Assembly (NCBI RefSeq): GCF_003850565.1
Contig: NZ_CP027706.1
Location: 6,138,001-6,202,000, forward strand
Source: Pseudomonas sessilinigenes
Lineage (GTDB): Bacteria > Pseudomonadota > Gammaproteobacteria > Pseudomonadales > Pseudomonadaceae
Length of the DNA stretch: 64,000 nt
Direction: 5' to 3'
The first letter of the stretch is position 1, and every line of letters starts with the position of its first letter. A program made the translations under genes and the position numbers. Below the pieces are notes generated by a model. The model had not been told where the DNA came from. It did not search any database and saw only the letters and a program-made list of their open reading frames with translations. Positions 8,051-16,783 of this stretch are shown here, piece by piece.

Positions 8051-9445
8051 TCATGCCACCCCCAGCACCGAGGCCAGGTGGGCGTTGATGAATGTGCCGC
8101 GTGGGTCCAGCTCCTGGCGTACCTTGGCGAAAGCCTGCCATTGCGGGTACAGCGCCTGGAGGTTGCGGGCGTTGAGGCTGTGGTGCTTGCCCCAGTGTGG
8201 GCGCCCCTGGTATTTCCAGAAGATCGGCTCCACCGCGGCGAAGAAGTTGTGGTGGTCCATGCTGTAGTGCTGGTGCACCGAGATCGAGCAACTGTCGCGC
8301 CCCTCGAACATGCTCAGGGGAATGTCGTCGGCCTTGACGTAGCGGTACTCGATGGGAAACCAGGTGCGCAGGTCCTTGTCATGGATCAGTGCGAGGATCT
8401 CGCGCAGGCAGGCCGGCCCCAAGTGCGCCGGCACCGAGTACTCCATCTCGTTGAAGCGCACGCTGCGCACGTTGGCGTAGACCTGGAAGGAATCGCCCAC
8501 CCGTTCGTCGAAGCTCGCCAACCAGCGCAGGCTGTTGAGCAGGTGGCGCCGGGTGTCGGGAAAATCGCTCACGTACTTGTCCAGGTTCTCGATCAGGCTG
8601 ACGAACTCGTTGCCGCCCTCCTCGGCCGGATCGCGAGGCGGGGTGGCCGGGTCCGTGGTTTCGTTCAGCGCCACCGCCAGGGCGTAGTCGGAATGGGTGA
8701 CCACGAGCATTTCCCAGTGCTGGTTGCTGCGGGTCAGGTGGTCCATGTCCTCCAGCAGTTCGTCGGTCTTGGCGATCCACTGCTTCTCCCGCAGGCGATA
8801 GGCCTCGCGGTTCTGCAAGCGCACCCGGGTCGTCACCCCCAGCGCCCCCAGTGACGCCCGCGCGGCATGGAACACCTCGGCGTTACGCTGGCGGTCGCAG
8901 TCCAGCACCTGGCCGGCGGCGGTCACCAGTTGCAACCCGCAGACCTGGCTCGAATAGGAACCGAAGCCGACCCCGGTGCCATGGGTCGAAGTGGCAATCG
9001 CCCCGGCCAGGGTCTGGTAGTCGATGTCGGCCATGTTCCACAGGGCCTGCCCCACCTCCTTGAGCGCCGGCCCCATGAGCGACATCGGCGTACCGCCGGC
9101 GAACTCCGCCTGCAGGGTCTTGGGATCGTGCTCCAGCAGGCCGTTGAAATAGGCCAGGGACAGCAAGGTGCCGTCAGTGGGCACCAGGGCGCTGAAGGAG
9201 TGCCCCGAGCCCACCGGGCGGATCTTGCCCGGGGCCTTGCGGATCACCTGGACCAGCTCGTCCAGGTCCTTGGGCGCCAGGCGTGCCTCGGGCAGGCAGC
9301 TTTGCGCGCCGGACCAGTTGCGCCAGGGAATCAGCCGCGGGGCGCGGACCAGTTCGGCCATCAGCGGGTTGCTGCACAGCGCGGTGAATGCGCCGAGGGC
9401 GCCGGCCCCTTGCAACAGGCGACGGCGAGAGAGGTGCATGACCAT
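8051..9445 (-). CDS. sphC: Tat-exported FAD-linked oxidase (ALO type), SphC-like
   Basis: Flavin oxidase of the vanillyl-alcohol-oxidase/PCMH fold with a C-terminal D-arabinono-1,4-lactone oxidase domain, 464 aa. The signal SRRRLLQGAGALGAFTAL carries the twin-arginine motif. KIRPVGSGHSFSALV holds the GxGHS motif, whose His commonly anchors FAD covalently. GGTPMSLMG, then TLAGAIATSTHGTG, are FAD-binding strands, and HWGKHHSLNARNLQALYPQW is the ALO C-terminal motif. The gene lies between a c-type cytochrome and a PLP protein in one leftward operon, so electrons probably pass from the flavin to the cytochrome. The ATG at 9445 has AAGGT about 8 nt upstream; the ATG at 9439 is an alternative. Confidence 0.75.
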   Translation of the reverse strand: MVMHLSRRRLLQGAGALGAFTALCSNPLMAELVRAPRLIPWRNWSGAQSCLPEARLAPKDLDELVQVIRKAPGKIRPVGSGHSFSALVPTDGTLLSLAYFNGLLEHDPKTLQAEFAGGTPMSLMGPALKEVGQALWNMADIDYQTLAGAIATSTHGTGVGFGSYSSQVCGLQLVTAAGQVLDCDRQRNAEVFHAARASLGALGVTTRVRLQNREAYRLREKQWIAKTDELLEDMDHLTRSNQHWEMLVVTHSDYALAVALNETTDPATPPRDPAEEGGNEFVSLIENLDKYVSDFPDTRRHLLNSLRWLASFDERVGDSFQVYANVRSVRFNEMEYSVPAHLGPACLREILALIHDKDLRTWFPIEYRYVKADDIPLSMFEGRDSCSISVHQHYSMDHHNFFAAVEPIFWKYQGRPHWGKHHSLNARNLQALYPQWQAFAKVRQELDPRGTFINAHLASVLGVA

Positions 9446-9464
9446 GGAAGGTGACCTTGTATTT

Positions 9465-9872
9465 TTATTGGAATGAATGGCCGGACATAAAGCTGATCAG
9501 CGCCAGGAACTGCTCTTCGGAACACTGCATGCACTGGCCCATGGGCGGCATGCCCTGGTAACCGTTGATGCTGTGGTCCAGCAGGGTATCGGCGCCCTGG
9601 GCCAGCCGCGGGGCCCAGGCCTTGGCATCGCCGGCCAGCGGCGCGCCGGAAGCCGGGTTGGCATGGCACAGCTTGCAGCTGCTGTCGTAGATCCGCGCCA
9701 GGTCCGGGTCGGCCGGGCTCTGGCGGGCCGCGTCAAGGCGCCCGGGCGCCGGCGGCTCGGCATCGCCGCAAGCGCCCAGGGACAAGCCCAGGGCCAGTAC
9801 CAGGGCGCCGCGACAGGCTGGGGCGAGCAAGCGCCGCAACGGGGGGGAAAACGCAAGGGTGACGCTGGGCAT
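9465..9872 (-). CDS. sphD: c-type cytochrome (c5-like lipoprotein), SphD-like
   Basis: Monohaem cytochrome c of 135 aa. One haem-binding motif CKLCH is present at about residue 65, with the distal Met in GYQGMPPMGQCMQC. A hydrophobic leader ending LSLGACGDA looks like a lipobox, so the protein is probably anchored in the periplasm by lipid. It is the first gene of the leftward operon with the flavin oxidase and the PLP protein. Its likely role is electron acceptor for the oxidase, feeding the respiratory chain. An extra Cys pair (CMQC) next to the Met ligand, as in cytochrome c5, is visible. Confidence 0.75.
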   Translation of the reverse strand: MPSVTLAFSPPLRRLLAPACRGALVLALGLSLGACGDAEPPAPGRLDAARQSPADPDLARIYDSSCKLCHANPASGAPLAGDAKAWAPRLAQGADTLLDHSINGYQGMPPMGQCMQCSEEQFLALISFMSGHSFQ

Positions 9873-10172
9873 AGGCAGTCCTCGGGGCAGCCGGGCAAAG
9901 GGTCGATCCCGGCCACGGGACCCACCTCACAGGGCAACACTAAGGCACCGGCGTCCCCGGGTTGAGGGCATTGGCGGCCAGCCAAGGGGACTTGGCCGGA
10001 CAGCCGGCCAGAGCGCCCGGCCTGTGCTCGAACAGCCTGCGGCCAAGGCTTGGCGCAGGCCGCCGAGAACAGTTGCCGGGCATTCGCTGAAACGTTTAAT
10101 CTCGAACCATGACCGCCTGCCGGCCGAGCGCAGAAACTGCTGAAGAACCCGGCCGTTCAGGCGTATAACAGA

Positions 10173-10319
10173 CCGTTGAAAAACCTAGGCGAGGCAGCCA
10201 GCGCAAGGCGAAAACAGGCGAAAAGCGCAGTTTACCCGTGGTAAATGAGCATTTTGACCGGGCTGGCGCACCAGCCTGTTTTCAACGCAGCGATGGCAAC
10301 GCAGGCAGTTTTTCAACGG
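10173..10319. mobile_element. 147-bp MITE-like element with nested palindromes
   Basis: The ends are perfect 12-bp inverted repeats (CCGTTGAAAAAC and GTTTTTCAACGG). A second inverted pair lies inside (GAAAACAGGC/GCCTGTTTTC), and the centre is a perfect hairpin TTTACC-CGT-GGTAAA. No open frame is carried. Such cruciform elements of about 150 bp are common between Pseudomonas genes and are probably moved in trans by a transposase. The 300 bp between sphD and this element show nothing recognisable. Confidence 0.7.
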
Positions 10320-10389
10320 CCTGATAAACCCAGGAACGACGAATCGCCCGTCATCCGCGCCAGAGCCATTTCCAACACGGGGTAGAGTC

Positions 10390-12015
10390 ATGACCACAGC
10401 CAAAGTCCTCAGCAACCTGTTTCCAGCCGCCAGCGACATCCCCGAAGCCTATCGCCTGCCCGACCCGGTGGAGCAACGCGACTACCTGGTGGATGGCCAG
10501 CTGCGTATCTGGAACGGCCCCCTGGCCCAGGTCCGCAGCCCGATCTACCTCACAGGCGCCGACGGCGACCAGCAGGTGATCCTCGGCAGTACCCCGTTGC
10601 TGGATGCCGACACCGCACTGCAGGCCCTGGACGCCGCCGTGCGCGCCTACGACCGGGGCCAGGGCGCCTGGCCAACGATGCGCGTGGCCGAGCGCATCCA
10701 GCATGTGGAAGCCTTCCTGGCGCGCATGCGCGAGCAGCGCACGGCGGTGGTCAAGCTGTTGATGTGGGAGATCGGCAAGAACCTCAAGGACTCGGAGAAA
10801 GAGTTCGACCGCACCTGCGACTACATCGTCGACACCATCGGCGCGCTCAAGGAGCTGGACCGGCGTTCCAGCCGCTTCGAACTGGAGCAGGACACCCTCG
10901 GCCAGATCCGCCGCGTGCCCCTGGGCGTGGCCTTGTGCATGGGGCCCTACAACTACCCGCTCAACGAGACCTTCACCACCCTGATCCCGGCGCTGATCAT
11001 GGGCAACACCGTGGTGTTCAAGCCGGCCAAGCTCGGCGTGCTGCTGATCCGCCCATTGCTGGAGGCGTTCCGCGACAGCTTCCCGGCCGGGGTGATCAAC
11101 GTCATCTACGGCAGCGGCCGCGAGACCGTCAGCGCCCTGATGGCCAGCGGCAAGGTGGACATCTTCGCCTTCATCGGTACCAACAAGGCCGCCAGCGACC
11201 TGAAGAAACTCCACCCCAAGCCGCACCGCCTGCGCGCGGCCCTGGGCCTGGACGCGAAGAACCCGGGAATCGTGCTGCCCGATGCCGACCTGGACAACGC
11301 CGTCAGCGAAGCCCTGACCGGTGCCTTGTCGTTCAACGGCCAGCGCTGCACCGCGTTGAAGATCCTGTTCGTCCACGAAGCGGTGGTGCAACGCTTCATC
11401 GAGCAATTCAATGCCAAGCTGCAAAGCCTCAAGCCGGGCATGCCCTGGGAGCCCGGCGTGGCCCTGACCCCACTGCCGGAGAACACCAAGGTCGACTACC
11501 TGCAGGGCCTGGTGGCCGATGCCCAGGCCCATGGCGCGCAGGTGGTGAACCCCGATGGCGGCGTGTCCCGCGCCTCGTTCTTCTACCCGGCGGTGCTGTA
11601 CCCGGTGAACCCGCAGATGCGCGTGTACCACGAGGAGCAGTTCGGCCCGGTGGTGCCCATCGTGCCCTATCGCGATCTGGAGACGGTGATCGACTACGTG
11701 CTGGAGTCGGACTTCGGCCAGCAACTGAGCCTGTTCGGCAGTGACCCGGCGCAAATCGGCAAGCTGGTGGACGCCTTCGCCAACCAGGTGGGACGGATCA
11801 ATATCAACGCACAATGCCAGCGCGGCCCGGACACCTTCCCCTTCAACGGCCGCAAGAACTCCGCCGAGGGCACGCTGTCGGTCCATGACGCGCTGCGCAC
11901 CTTCTCGATCCGCACCCTGGTGGCCACCAAGTTCCAGGCGCGCAACAAGGAACTGATCAGCGACATCATCCGCAACCGTGACTCCAGCTTCCTGACCACC
12001 GACTACATTTTCTAG
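10390..12015 (+). CDS. NADP-dependent glyceraldehyde-3-phosphate dehydrogenase-type ALDH (GapN-like)
   Basis: Aldehyde dehydrogenase superfamily enzyme of 541 aa, closest in pattern to non-phosphorylating GapN. It has the N-terminal extension typical of that branch, VPLGVALCMGPYNYPLNE (cofactor strand), NTVVFKPAKLG and FIGTNKAA (Rossmann part), ALGLDAKNPGIVL with the catalytic Glu position replaced by Asp/Lys context, and the nucleophile Cys at about residue 320 in NGQRCTALKIL. GapN oxidises glyceraldehyde-3-phosphate directly to 3-phosphoglycerate and makes NADPH. It is followed at about 70-140 bp by a FUSC membrane protein on the same strand. Cytoplasmic. Other aldehydes cannot be excluded. 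Confidence 0.82.
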   Translation: MTTAKVLSNLFPAASDIPEAYRLPDPVEQRDYLVDGQLRIWNGPLAQVRSPIYLTGADGDQQVILGSTPLLDADTALQALDAAVRAYDRGQGAWPTMRVAERIQHVEAFLARMREQRTAVVKLLMWEIGKNLKDSEKEFDRTCDYIVDTIGALKELDRRSSRFELEQDTLGQIRRVPLGVALCMGPYNYPLNETFTTLIPALIMGNTVVFKPAKLGVLLIRPLLEAFRDSFPAGVINVIYGSGRETVSALMASGKVDIFAFIGTNKAASDLKKLHPKPHRLRAALGLDAKNPGIVLPDADLDNAVSEALTGALSFNGQRCTALKILFVHEAVVQRFIEQFNAKLQSLKPGMPWEPGVALTPLPENTKVDYLQGLVADAQAHGAQVVNPDGGVSRASFFYPAVLYPVNPQMRVYHEEQFGPVVPIVPYRDLETVIDYVLESDFGQQLSLFGSDPAQIGKLVDAFANQVGRININAQCQRGPDTFPFNGRKNSAEGTLSVHDALRTFSIRTLVATKFQARNKELISDIIRNRDSSFLTTDYIF

Positions 12016-12085
12016 CAAGGCCCGGGGGCCTGCCTGGCAGGCTCCCCCCACTCGCTGCCTTTCACCCACCACAGGAGAAACCGGT

Positions 12086-13171
12086 CTGGGCCCGTTCAAA
12101 CACCTGCGGGGCACACGCCTGCCCTCCTGGCTGCGCCATCTGCTGCGGCCAGTGCTCGACCCGTACCGGCGCTACCGCCATGCGCGGCTGATCCACGCAG
12201 TGCGGGTGGCCCTCGGGCTGATCGCCACGATCCTCCTGACCACCGGCCTGAACCTGCCCCACGGCGAATGGGCCTCGGTGACCATGCTGGTGGTGATCGG
12301 CGGCCTGCAGCACCACGGCAACATCGGCAAGAAAGCCACCGAGCGGGCCATCGGTACCCTGGTGGGCGCCGGGGTCGGCCTGCTGCTGATCGTGCAGCAG
12401 GCGTACTTCGGCCAGCCCTGGCTGACTTACCTGGGCATGTCGGCGGTCTGCGGTTATTTCTCCTACCACGCCATCGGCAAGGGTGGCTACACCGCGCTGC
12501 TGGCCGCGATCACCGTGTTCATCGTCGCCGGCCATGGCGACAACCAGGTCAGCGATGGCCTGTGGCGGGCGGTGGATATCCTGATCGGCATCGCCCTGGC
12601 CCTGGCGTTTTCCTTCGCCATCCCGCTGTACGCGGTGTATTCCTGGCGCTACAACCTGGCCAGCGCCCTGCGCGACTGCGCGCAGTTGTACGGACGGATC
12701 ATCAAGGGCCAATCGGTGACCGACGACGAGCACCTGAGGCTGCTCGGGCGGGTCAACAGCGCCATGCTGCAACTGCGCTCGCTGATGCCTTCGGTGTCCA
12801 AGGAAGTGCGAATCTCCATGACTGAGCTGGACGCCATCCAGCGCAACCTGCGGATGTGCATCAGCACCCTGGAGATCCTCGGCAATACCCGCCCCGATGC
12901 TGGCGACCGCCAGGCCATGGCGCAGATGCAACTGGGCCTCAAGGCCGAGCACCGGCAGATCCGCATGCACCTGGTGGGCATGGCCCGGGCCCTGCAGTCA
13001 GGCATTACCCAACGCCTGGAAAAACCCCTGGAGGCCAGCCCGGGCAATGCCCTGGAAGCACCGGCGCACTCGGCGCCGGATGGCTACCGGCTGCTGACCC
13101 GGCAGTTGGTGGCGACCCTCGGCGAGATGCGCCAGCGCCTGGCCAAGAGCGCCCGGCACTGGAAGATCTAG
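12086..13171 (+). CDS. FUSC-family membrane protein (possible CTG start)
   Basis: Inner-membrane protein of the fusaric-acid-resistance/aromatic-acid exporter fold. About six hydrophobic segments occupy the N-terminal half (GLIATILLTTGLNL, MLVVIGGL, LVGAGVGLLLIV, LLAAITVFIVAG, ILIGIALALAFSF) and a long helical cytoplasmic C-terminal domain follows. GTG at 12152 is the first ordinary start (339 aa), but it has no ribosome site. An AGGAG at 12073-12077 lies 8 nt before an in-frame CTG at 12086. That start would add 22 residues (LGPFKHLRGTRLPSWLRHLL...) which read as a basic amphipathic lead-in to YRRYRHARLIH. I chose the CTG start provisionally. Its stop overlaps by 3 bp the stop of convergent moeA. 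Confidence 0.75.
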   Translation: MGPFKHLRGTRLPSWLRHLLRPVLDPYRRYRHARLIHAVRVALGLIATILLTTGLNLPHGEWASVTMLVVIGGLQHHGNIGKKATERAIGTLVGAGVGLLLIVQQAYFGQPWLTYLGMSAVCGYFSYHAIGKGGYTALLAAITVFIVAGHGDNQVSDGLWRAVDILIGIALALAFSFAIPLYAVYSWRYNLASALRDCAQLYGRIIKGQSVTDDEHLRLLGRVNSAMLQLRSLMPSVSKEVRISMTELDAIQRNLRMCISTLEILGNTRPDAGDRQAMAQMQLGLKAEHRQIRMHLVGMARALQSGITQRLEKPLEASPGNALEAPAHSAPDGYRLLTRQLVATLGEMRQRLAKSARHWKI

Positions 13172-14373
13172 AACAGCTCGCTGAACGGAATGAAGCGCGC
13201 CAGATCCCCGGCCTGCAGGGTCCGCCCTTCGGGGATTTCCACCAGGCCATCAGCCCAGCAGGCACCCAGCAGCACCCCGGAGCTCTGGTTCGGGTAGAGC
13301 ACCGCCTGCCCCTGCTCCAGGCGTGCGCGCAGGTACTCTCGACGGCTGCCGGCCCGGGCCCAGTCGAAGGCCACCGGCACCATGACGCCCAAAGGCTCGA
13401 CCTCGCCCACGCCCTGGATGCGCAGCAGGTAGGCACGGGCCAGCAGGCCGAAAGTCACCAGGGCCGAGGCCGGGTTGCCCGGCAGGCCGATCACCGGCAC
13501 CTGGCCGAAGTAGCCCACGGTCAGGGGTTTGCCGGGCTTGATCGCCAGCTTCCAGAACAGCGGCCGGCCACTGTCGCGCAGCACCTGGCCCAGGCAGTCG
13601 GCATCGCCCGCGGACACTCCGCCCGTGGTGAGGATCAGGTCGGCCCCATGCTGCAGTTGCTCGAGCCGTAGCCGGGTCTGCTGCGGCTGGTCCGGCAGGA
13701 TCCCGGCATCGATCACCTCGCAGCCCAGGGCATCGAGCCAATGCCGGAGCAAGGTGCGGTTGCTGTTGTAGATACAGCCTTCGCGCAGCGCCATGCCCGG
13801 CTCCAGCAGCTCGTCACCGGTGGACAGCAGCGCCACCCGGGGCTTGCGCACCACCGGCAACCGGGTACAGCCCTGGGCGGCGGCCACCGCCAACTCGAAA
13901 GGCCCAAGGCGCGTGCCGGCCTCGAGCAGCACCTGGCCGGCGCGGTTCTCCTGGCCCTGGGGGCGGATGTTCTGCCCCGGCTTGAGCGCCTGGGTGAAAC
14001 GCACCCGGCCATCATCCAGCAGCTCGACGTTTTCCTGCATCTCGACGCAGTCGGCGCCGGCGGGCACCGGGGCGCCGGTGAAGATCCGCGCGCAGGTGCC
14101 CGGCTGCAACGGCGTACCGGGCCGGCCGGCGAACACCGTTTGCGCCACCAGCAGTGGCTGGCCATCCCAGTGGGCAAGATCCAGGGCGTAGCCGTCCATG
14201 GCGCTGTTGGGCCAGGGCGGCAAATCCAGGGTCGCCACCAGGTCGCAGGCCAGGACCCGCTGCCGGGCCTCGTCCAGGGCCAGCTCCTGGCTCTGGTCCA
14301 GTTGCCGGGCATCGGCCATGGCCAGCAGGCTGGCCAGCGCCTCCTCCACCGGCATCAGCTTGCCCTGGCTCAT
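13168..14373 (-). CDS. moeA: molybdopterin molybdotransferase MoeA
   Basis: It inserts molybdate into adenylylated molybdopterin in the last common step of Moco synthesis; 401 aa. Signatures are PWPNSAMDGYAL near residue 55, RIFTGAPVPAGADCVEMQE, IRPQGQEN, VALLSTGDEL and ILTTGGVSAGDAD, followed by AIKPGKPLTVG and GLPGNPASALVTF. The start at 14373 is set by the ATGA overlap with moaB upstream, and TGCCGGT-type upstream extensions are inside moaB. The gene is convergent with and just overlaps the FUSC gene. A C-terminal domain IV (residues about 325-401) is complete. Confidence 0.95.
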   Translation of the reverse strand: MSQGKLMPVEEALASLLAMADARQLDQSQELALDEARQRVLACDLVATLDLPPWPNSAMDGYALDLAHWDGQPLLVAQTVFAGRPGTPLQPGTCARIFTGAPVPAGADCVEMQENVELLDDGRVRFTQALKPGQNIRPQGQENRAGQVLLEAGTRLGPFELAVAAAQGCTRLPVVRKPRVALLSTGDELLEPGMALREGCIYNSNRTLLRHWLDALGCEVIDAGILPDQPQQTRLRLEQLQHGADLILTTGGVSAGDADCLGQVLRDSGRPLFWKLAIKPGKPLTVGYFGQVPVIGLPGNPASALVTFGLLARAYLLRIQGVGEVEPLGVMVPVAFDWARAGSRREYLRARLEQGQAVLYPNQSSGVLLGACWADGLVEIPEGRTLQAGDLARFIPFSELF

Positions 14374-14909
14374 CCGCGGGACTCGCAGGCCTGCACCGGC
14401 TTGAGGTGCGGAACGAAGTTGCACGGCCGGTGCCGGGCATCCAGCTGCTCGGCGAGGATGCCTTCCCAGGCGGTCCGGCAAGCGCCGGTGGAGCCCGGCA
14501 GGCAGCACACCAGGGTGCCGTTGGACAGCCCGGCCAGGGCCCGGCTCTGCACCGTGGAGGTGCCGATATCGAGGATCGAGATCGCGCGGAACAACTCGCC
14601 GAAACCATCGATGCGCTTGTCCAGCAGGCAACCCACGGCTTCCGGGGTGCTGTCGCGGCCGGTGAAGCCGGTGCCACCGGTGATCAGCACCACCTGGATG
14701 CGCTCGTCGGCGATCCAGGTCGCGACCTGGGCGCGGATCTTGTACAGATCGTCCTTGAGCAGGTTGCGCTCGCTCAGGGTATGCCCGGCTTCGAGCAAGC
14801 GGCTGACCAGCAACTGCCCGGAGGTATCGGTGGCATATTCCCGGGTATCGCTGACCGTCAGCACGGCAATATTCAAAGGTACAAACAACGCATCCGCCTT
14901 CACGCTCAT
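14370..14909 (-). CDS. moaB: molybdenum cofactor biosynthesis protein MoaB
   Basis: MogA/MoaB-type molybdopterin adenylyltransferase-fold protein of 179 aa. It has LNIAVLTVSDTREYATDTSG at the N-terminus, ITGGTGFTGRDSTPEA (molybdopterin-binding loop), FGELFRAIS and a GLSNGTLVCCLPGSTGAC motif. It is the first gene of the leftward moaB-moeA pair with a 4-bp overlap, so the two are made together. It is divergent from mobA, which lies 224 bp away with no recognised operator between. Confidence 0.94.
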   Translation of the reverse strand: MSVKADALFVPLNIAVLTVSDTREYATDTSGQLLVSRLLEAGHTLSERNLLKDDLYKIRAQVATWIADERIQVVLITGGTGFTGRDSTPEAVGCLLDKRIDGFGELFRAISILDIGTSTVQSRALAGLSNGTLVCCLPGSTGACRTAWEGILAEQLDARHRPCNFVPHLKPVQACESRG

Positions 14910-15133
14910 GTCACTCTCCGACCGCCAAGATAAAAATCATGACCCAGGCTAAAGGCCGCAAAGCGCGGCTGTCTAATCGTTCTGGCTGACCGGATTATCG
15001 ACCCGCTCTATCGTCGCCAGGCCCGTGCCAGGGCCTGATAAGCCAGATCGATCAGCCATTCGAATGTTCCGATTGGACGCCGCGGACAGACAATGAGATC
15101 GTGCCCGCCATCGACCTGACATGCCCGTGACCA

Positions 15134-15748
15134 ATGACCCCGACCCGACCTGCCATCGCCACTCCCCTGCCCTGCTCGATCCTGCTGCTGGCAGGCGGAC
15201 GCGGATTACGCATGGGCGGTCGGGACAAGGGCCTGGTGCCCTGGCGCGGCCGGCCGCTGATTGCCCATGTGCACGACGTGGTGCGGCCCTTGAGCGACGA
15301 CCTGATCATTTCCTGCAACCGCAACGCCGAGCAGTATCGGCCCTACGCCGATCAGTTGGTGGCCGATGCCCAGCAGGATTTTCCCGGCCCGCTGGCCGGT
15401 GTCCTGGCCGGCCTGGCCCAGGCCCGGCACCCCTGGCTGCTGGTGCTGGCCTGCGATGCGCCATGCATCGATGGCGCCTTGATCGAAGCCCTGTGGCAAG
15501 CCCGCAGCGCGGGCGAACAACCGGTGATGGTGCAGCAGGACGGCCAATGGCAACCCATGTTCAGCCTGTTGCCGACGCGGCTACTGGGCGATCTGCGCCA
15601 GGCCTGGGACCAGGGCGAGCGCAGCTTGCTGCGGGCCCTGCGCGTACAGGGCCTGACGCCCCTGCACTGCGCTGCCGACGATCCCCGGCTGAGCAATTTC
15701 AACAGCCCTGAACTACTGTCTGAAACACCCCCCGGCTCCCCGGCCTGA
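15134..15748 (+). CDS. mobA: molybdenum cofactor guanylyltransferase MobA
   Basis: It adds GMP to Moco to form the MGD (bis-MGD) cofactor used by DMSO-reductase-family enzymes such as the two FdhF/YdeP-type oxidoreductases encoded nearby; 204 aa. The N-terminus holds the nucleotide-binding LLLAGGRGLRMGGRDKGLV, followed by SCNRNAEQY, and VLACDAPCIDG for the metal-binding Asp. The protein runs straight to the C-terminus without truncation. It is the first of a rightward group mobA - lysR - fdhD. Confidence 0.93.
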   Translation: MTPTRPAIATPLPCSILLLAGGRGLRMGGRDKGLVPWRGRPLIAHVHDVVRPLSDDLIISCNRNAEQYRPYADQLVADAQQDFPGPLAGVLAGLAQARHPWLLVLACDAPCIDGALIEALWQARSAGEQPVMVQQDGQWQPMFSLLPTRLLGDLRQAWDQGERSLLRALRVQGLTPLHCAADDPRLSNFNSPELLSETPPGSPA

Positions 15749-15844
15749 AGGCTGGCGGAACAGCCCGGGACGATCTTCGGGTCTTCCCACAGCTTGGACC
15801 TCTGCGTTAATACTGACGACGACCCTCCCACGACAGGTGCCATT

Positions 15845-16738
15845 GTGGACATCAAGCAACTGAAGTTTCTGATCGCGCTGGAACAGACCCGCCACTTCGG
15901 CCAGGCTGCCGCGCGCTGCCACATCACCCAGCCGACCTTGTCCATGCGCCTGCGTAACCTGGAGGACGAGCTGGACCTGATCCTGGTGACCCGGGGCCAG
16001 CGTTTCGAGGGTTTCACTGAGGCCGGCGAACGGGTGCTGGCCTGGGCCAAGACCCTGCTCGCCGCCCACGACGGGCTGTTCGCCGAAGCCGCGGCCTGCC
16101 GCGGGCAACTGGTGGGTAACCTGCGCCTGGGCCTGGTGCCCCTGAGCGGCTTCAACCCCATCGGCTACGTGCAGAAGCTGTCGGCGAGCTTTCCCGAGCT
16201 CAAGTTCAGCCTGTCGTCCGGAAGCTCCGACCGCATCATCGAGGAGATCGGCAACAACCAGCTGGACCTCGGGGTCTGCTACCTGGACCACGTCAATCCC
16301 AACTACCTGGATTTCTTCGAGATCGGCGAGACTCGGGTCGGCCTGCTGTACGACACCCGGCACTTTCATTTCGAAGGCAACGAGATGAGCTGGGAAGATG
16401 CCGCCGAACTGCCACTGGGCATGCTCAGCACCGGCATGCACTATCGCAAGTCCATCGACTTGAGTTTCCGCAGCCGCGGCCTCAACCCGCAGCCGATCCT
16501 GGAAAGCGATTCGACCTACCAACTGTTCCAGGCCATCCACGAAGGCTTCTGCTGCTCGATCATGCCCCTGGACAGCGGCCTGGATTCTCCGATCGAGAAC
16601 CTGGCCTTCATCAACCTGCCCGACGCCAGCGTGCTGGCGCCCCTGGGCATGGTGATGCGCAAGACCGAACCACGGTCGGCGATTGCCGAGAAGTGTTTCG
16701 CCGAAGCTCGCAAGCTGTTTGCGATCAAGGGCGAATGA
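15845..16738 (+). CDS. LysR-family transcriptional regulator in Moco/formate cluster
   Basis: 297-aa LTTR. The helix-turn-helix is at the N-terminus (LKFLIALEQTRHFGQAAARC then HITQPTLSMRLRNLEDEL), followed by a substrate-binding domain to the end. The start is the GTG at 15845, five nt after AGGTG, because it puts DIKQLKFL directly at the start as in LysR proteins. Longer starts are not supported. It sits between mobA and fdhD on the same strand and probably controls Moco or molybdoenzyme genes here, but no inducer can be named. The ligand domain shows two Cys (GVCYLDH and GFCCS). Confidence 0.85.
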   Translation: MDIKQLKFLIALEQTRHFGQAAARCHITQPTLSMRLRNLEDELDLILVTRGQRFEGFTEAGERVLAWAKTLLAAHDGLFAEAAACRGQLVGNLRLGLVPLSGFNPIGYVQKLSASFPELKFSLSSGSSDRIIEEIGNNQLDLGVCYLDHVNPNYLDFFEIGETRVGLLYDTRHFHFEGNEMSWEDAAELPLGMLSTGMHYRKSIDLSFRSRGLNPQPILESDSTYQLFQAIHEGFCCSIMPLDSGLDSPIENLAFINLPDASVLAPLGMVMRKTEPRSAIAEKCFAEARKLFAIKGE

Positions 16739-16783
16739 CCGTTTAGCGCGCCTGCGGGTGCACCAGTAGCAAGAGGTGGATGC

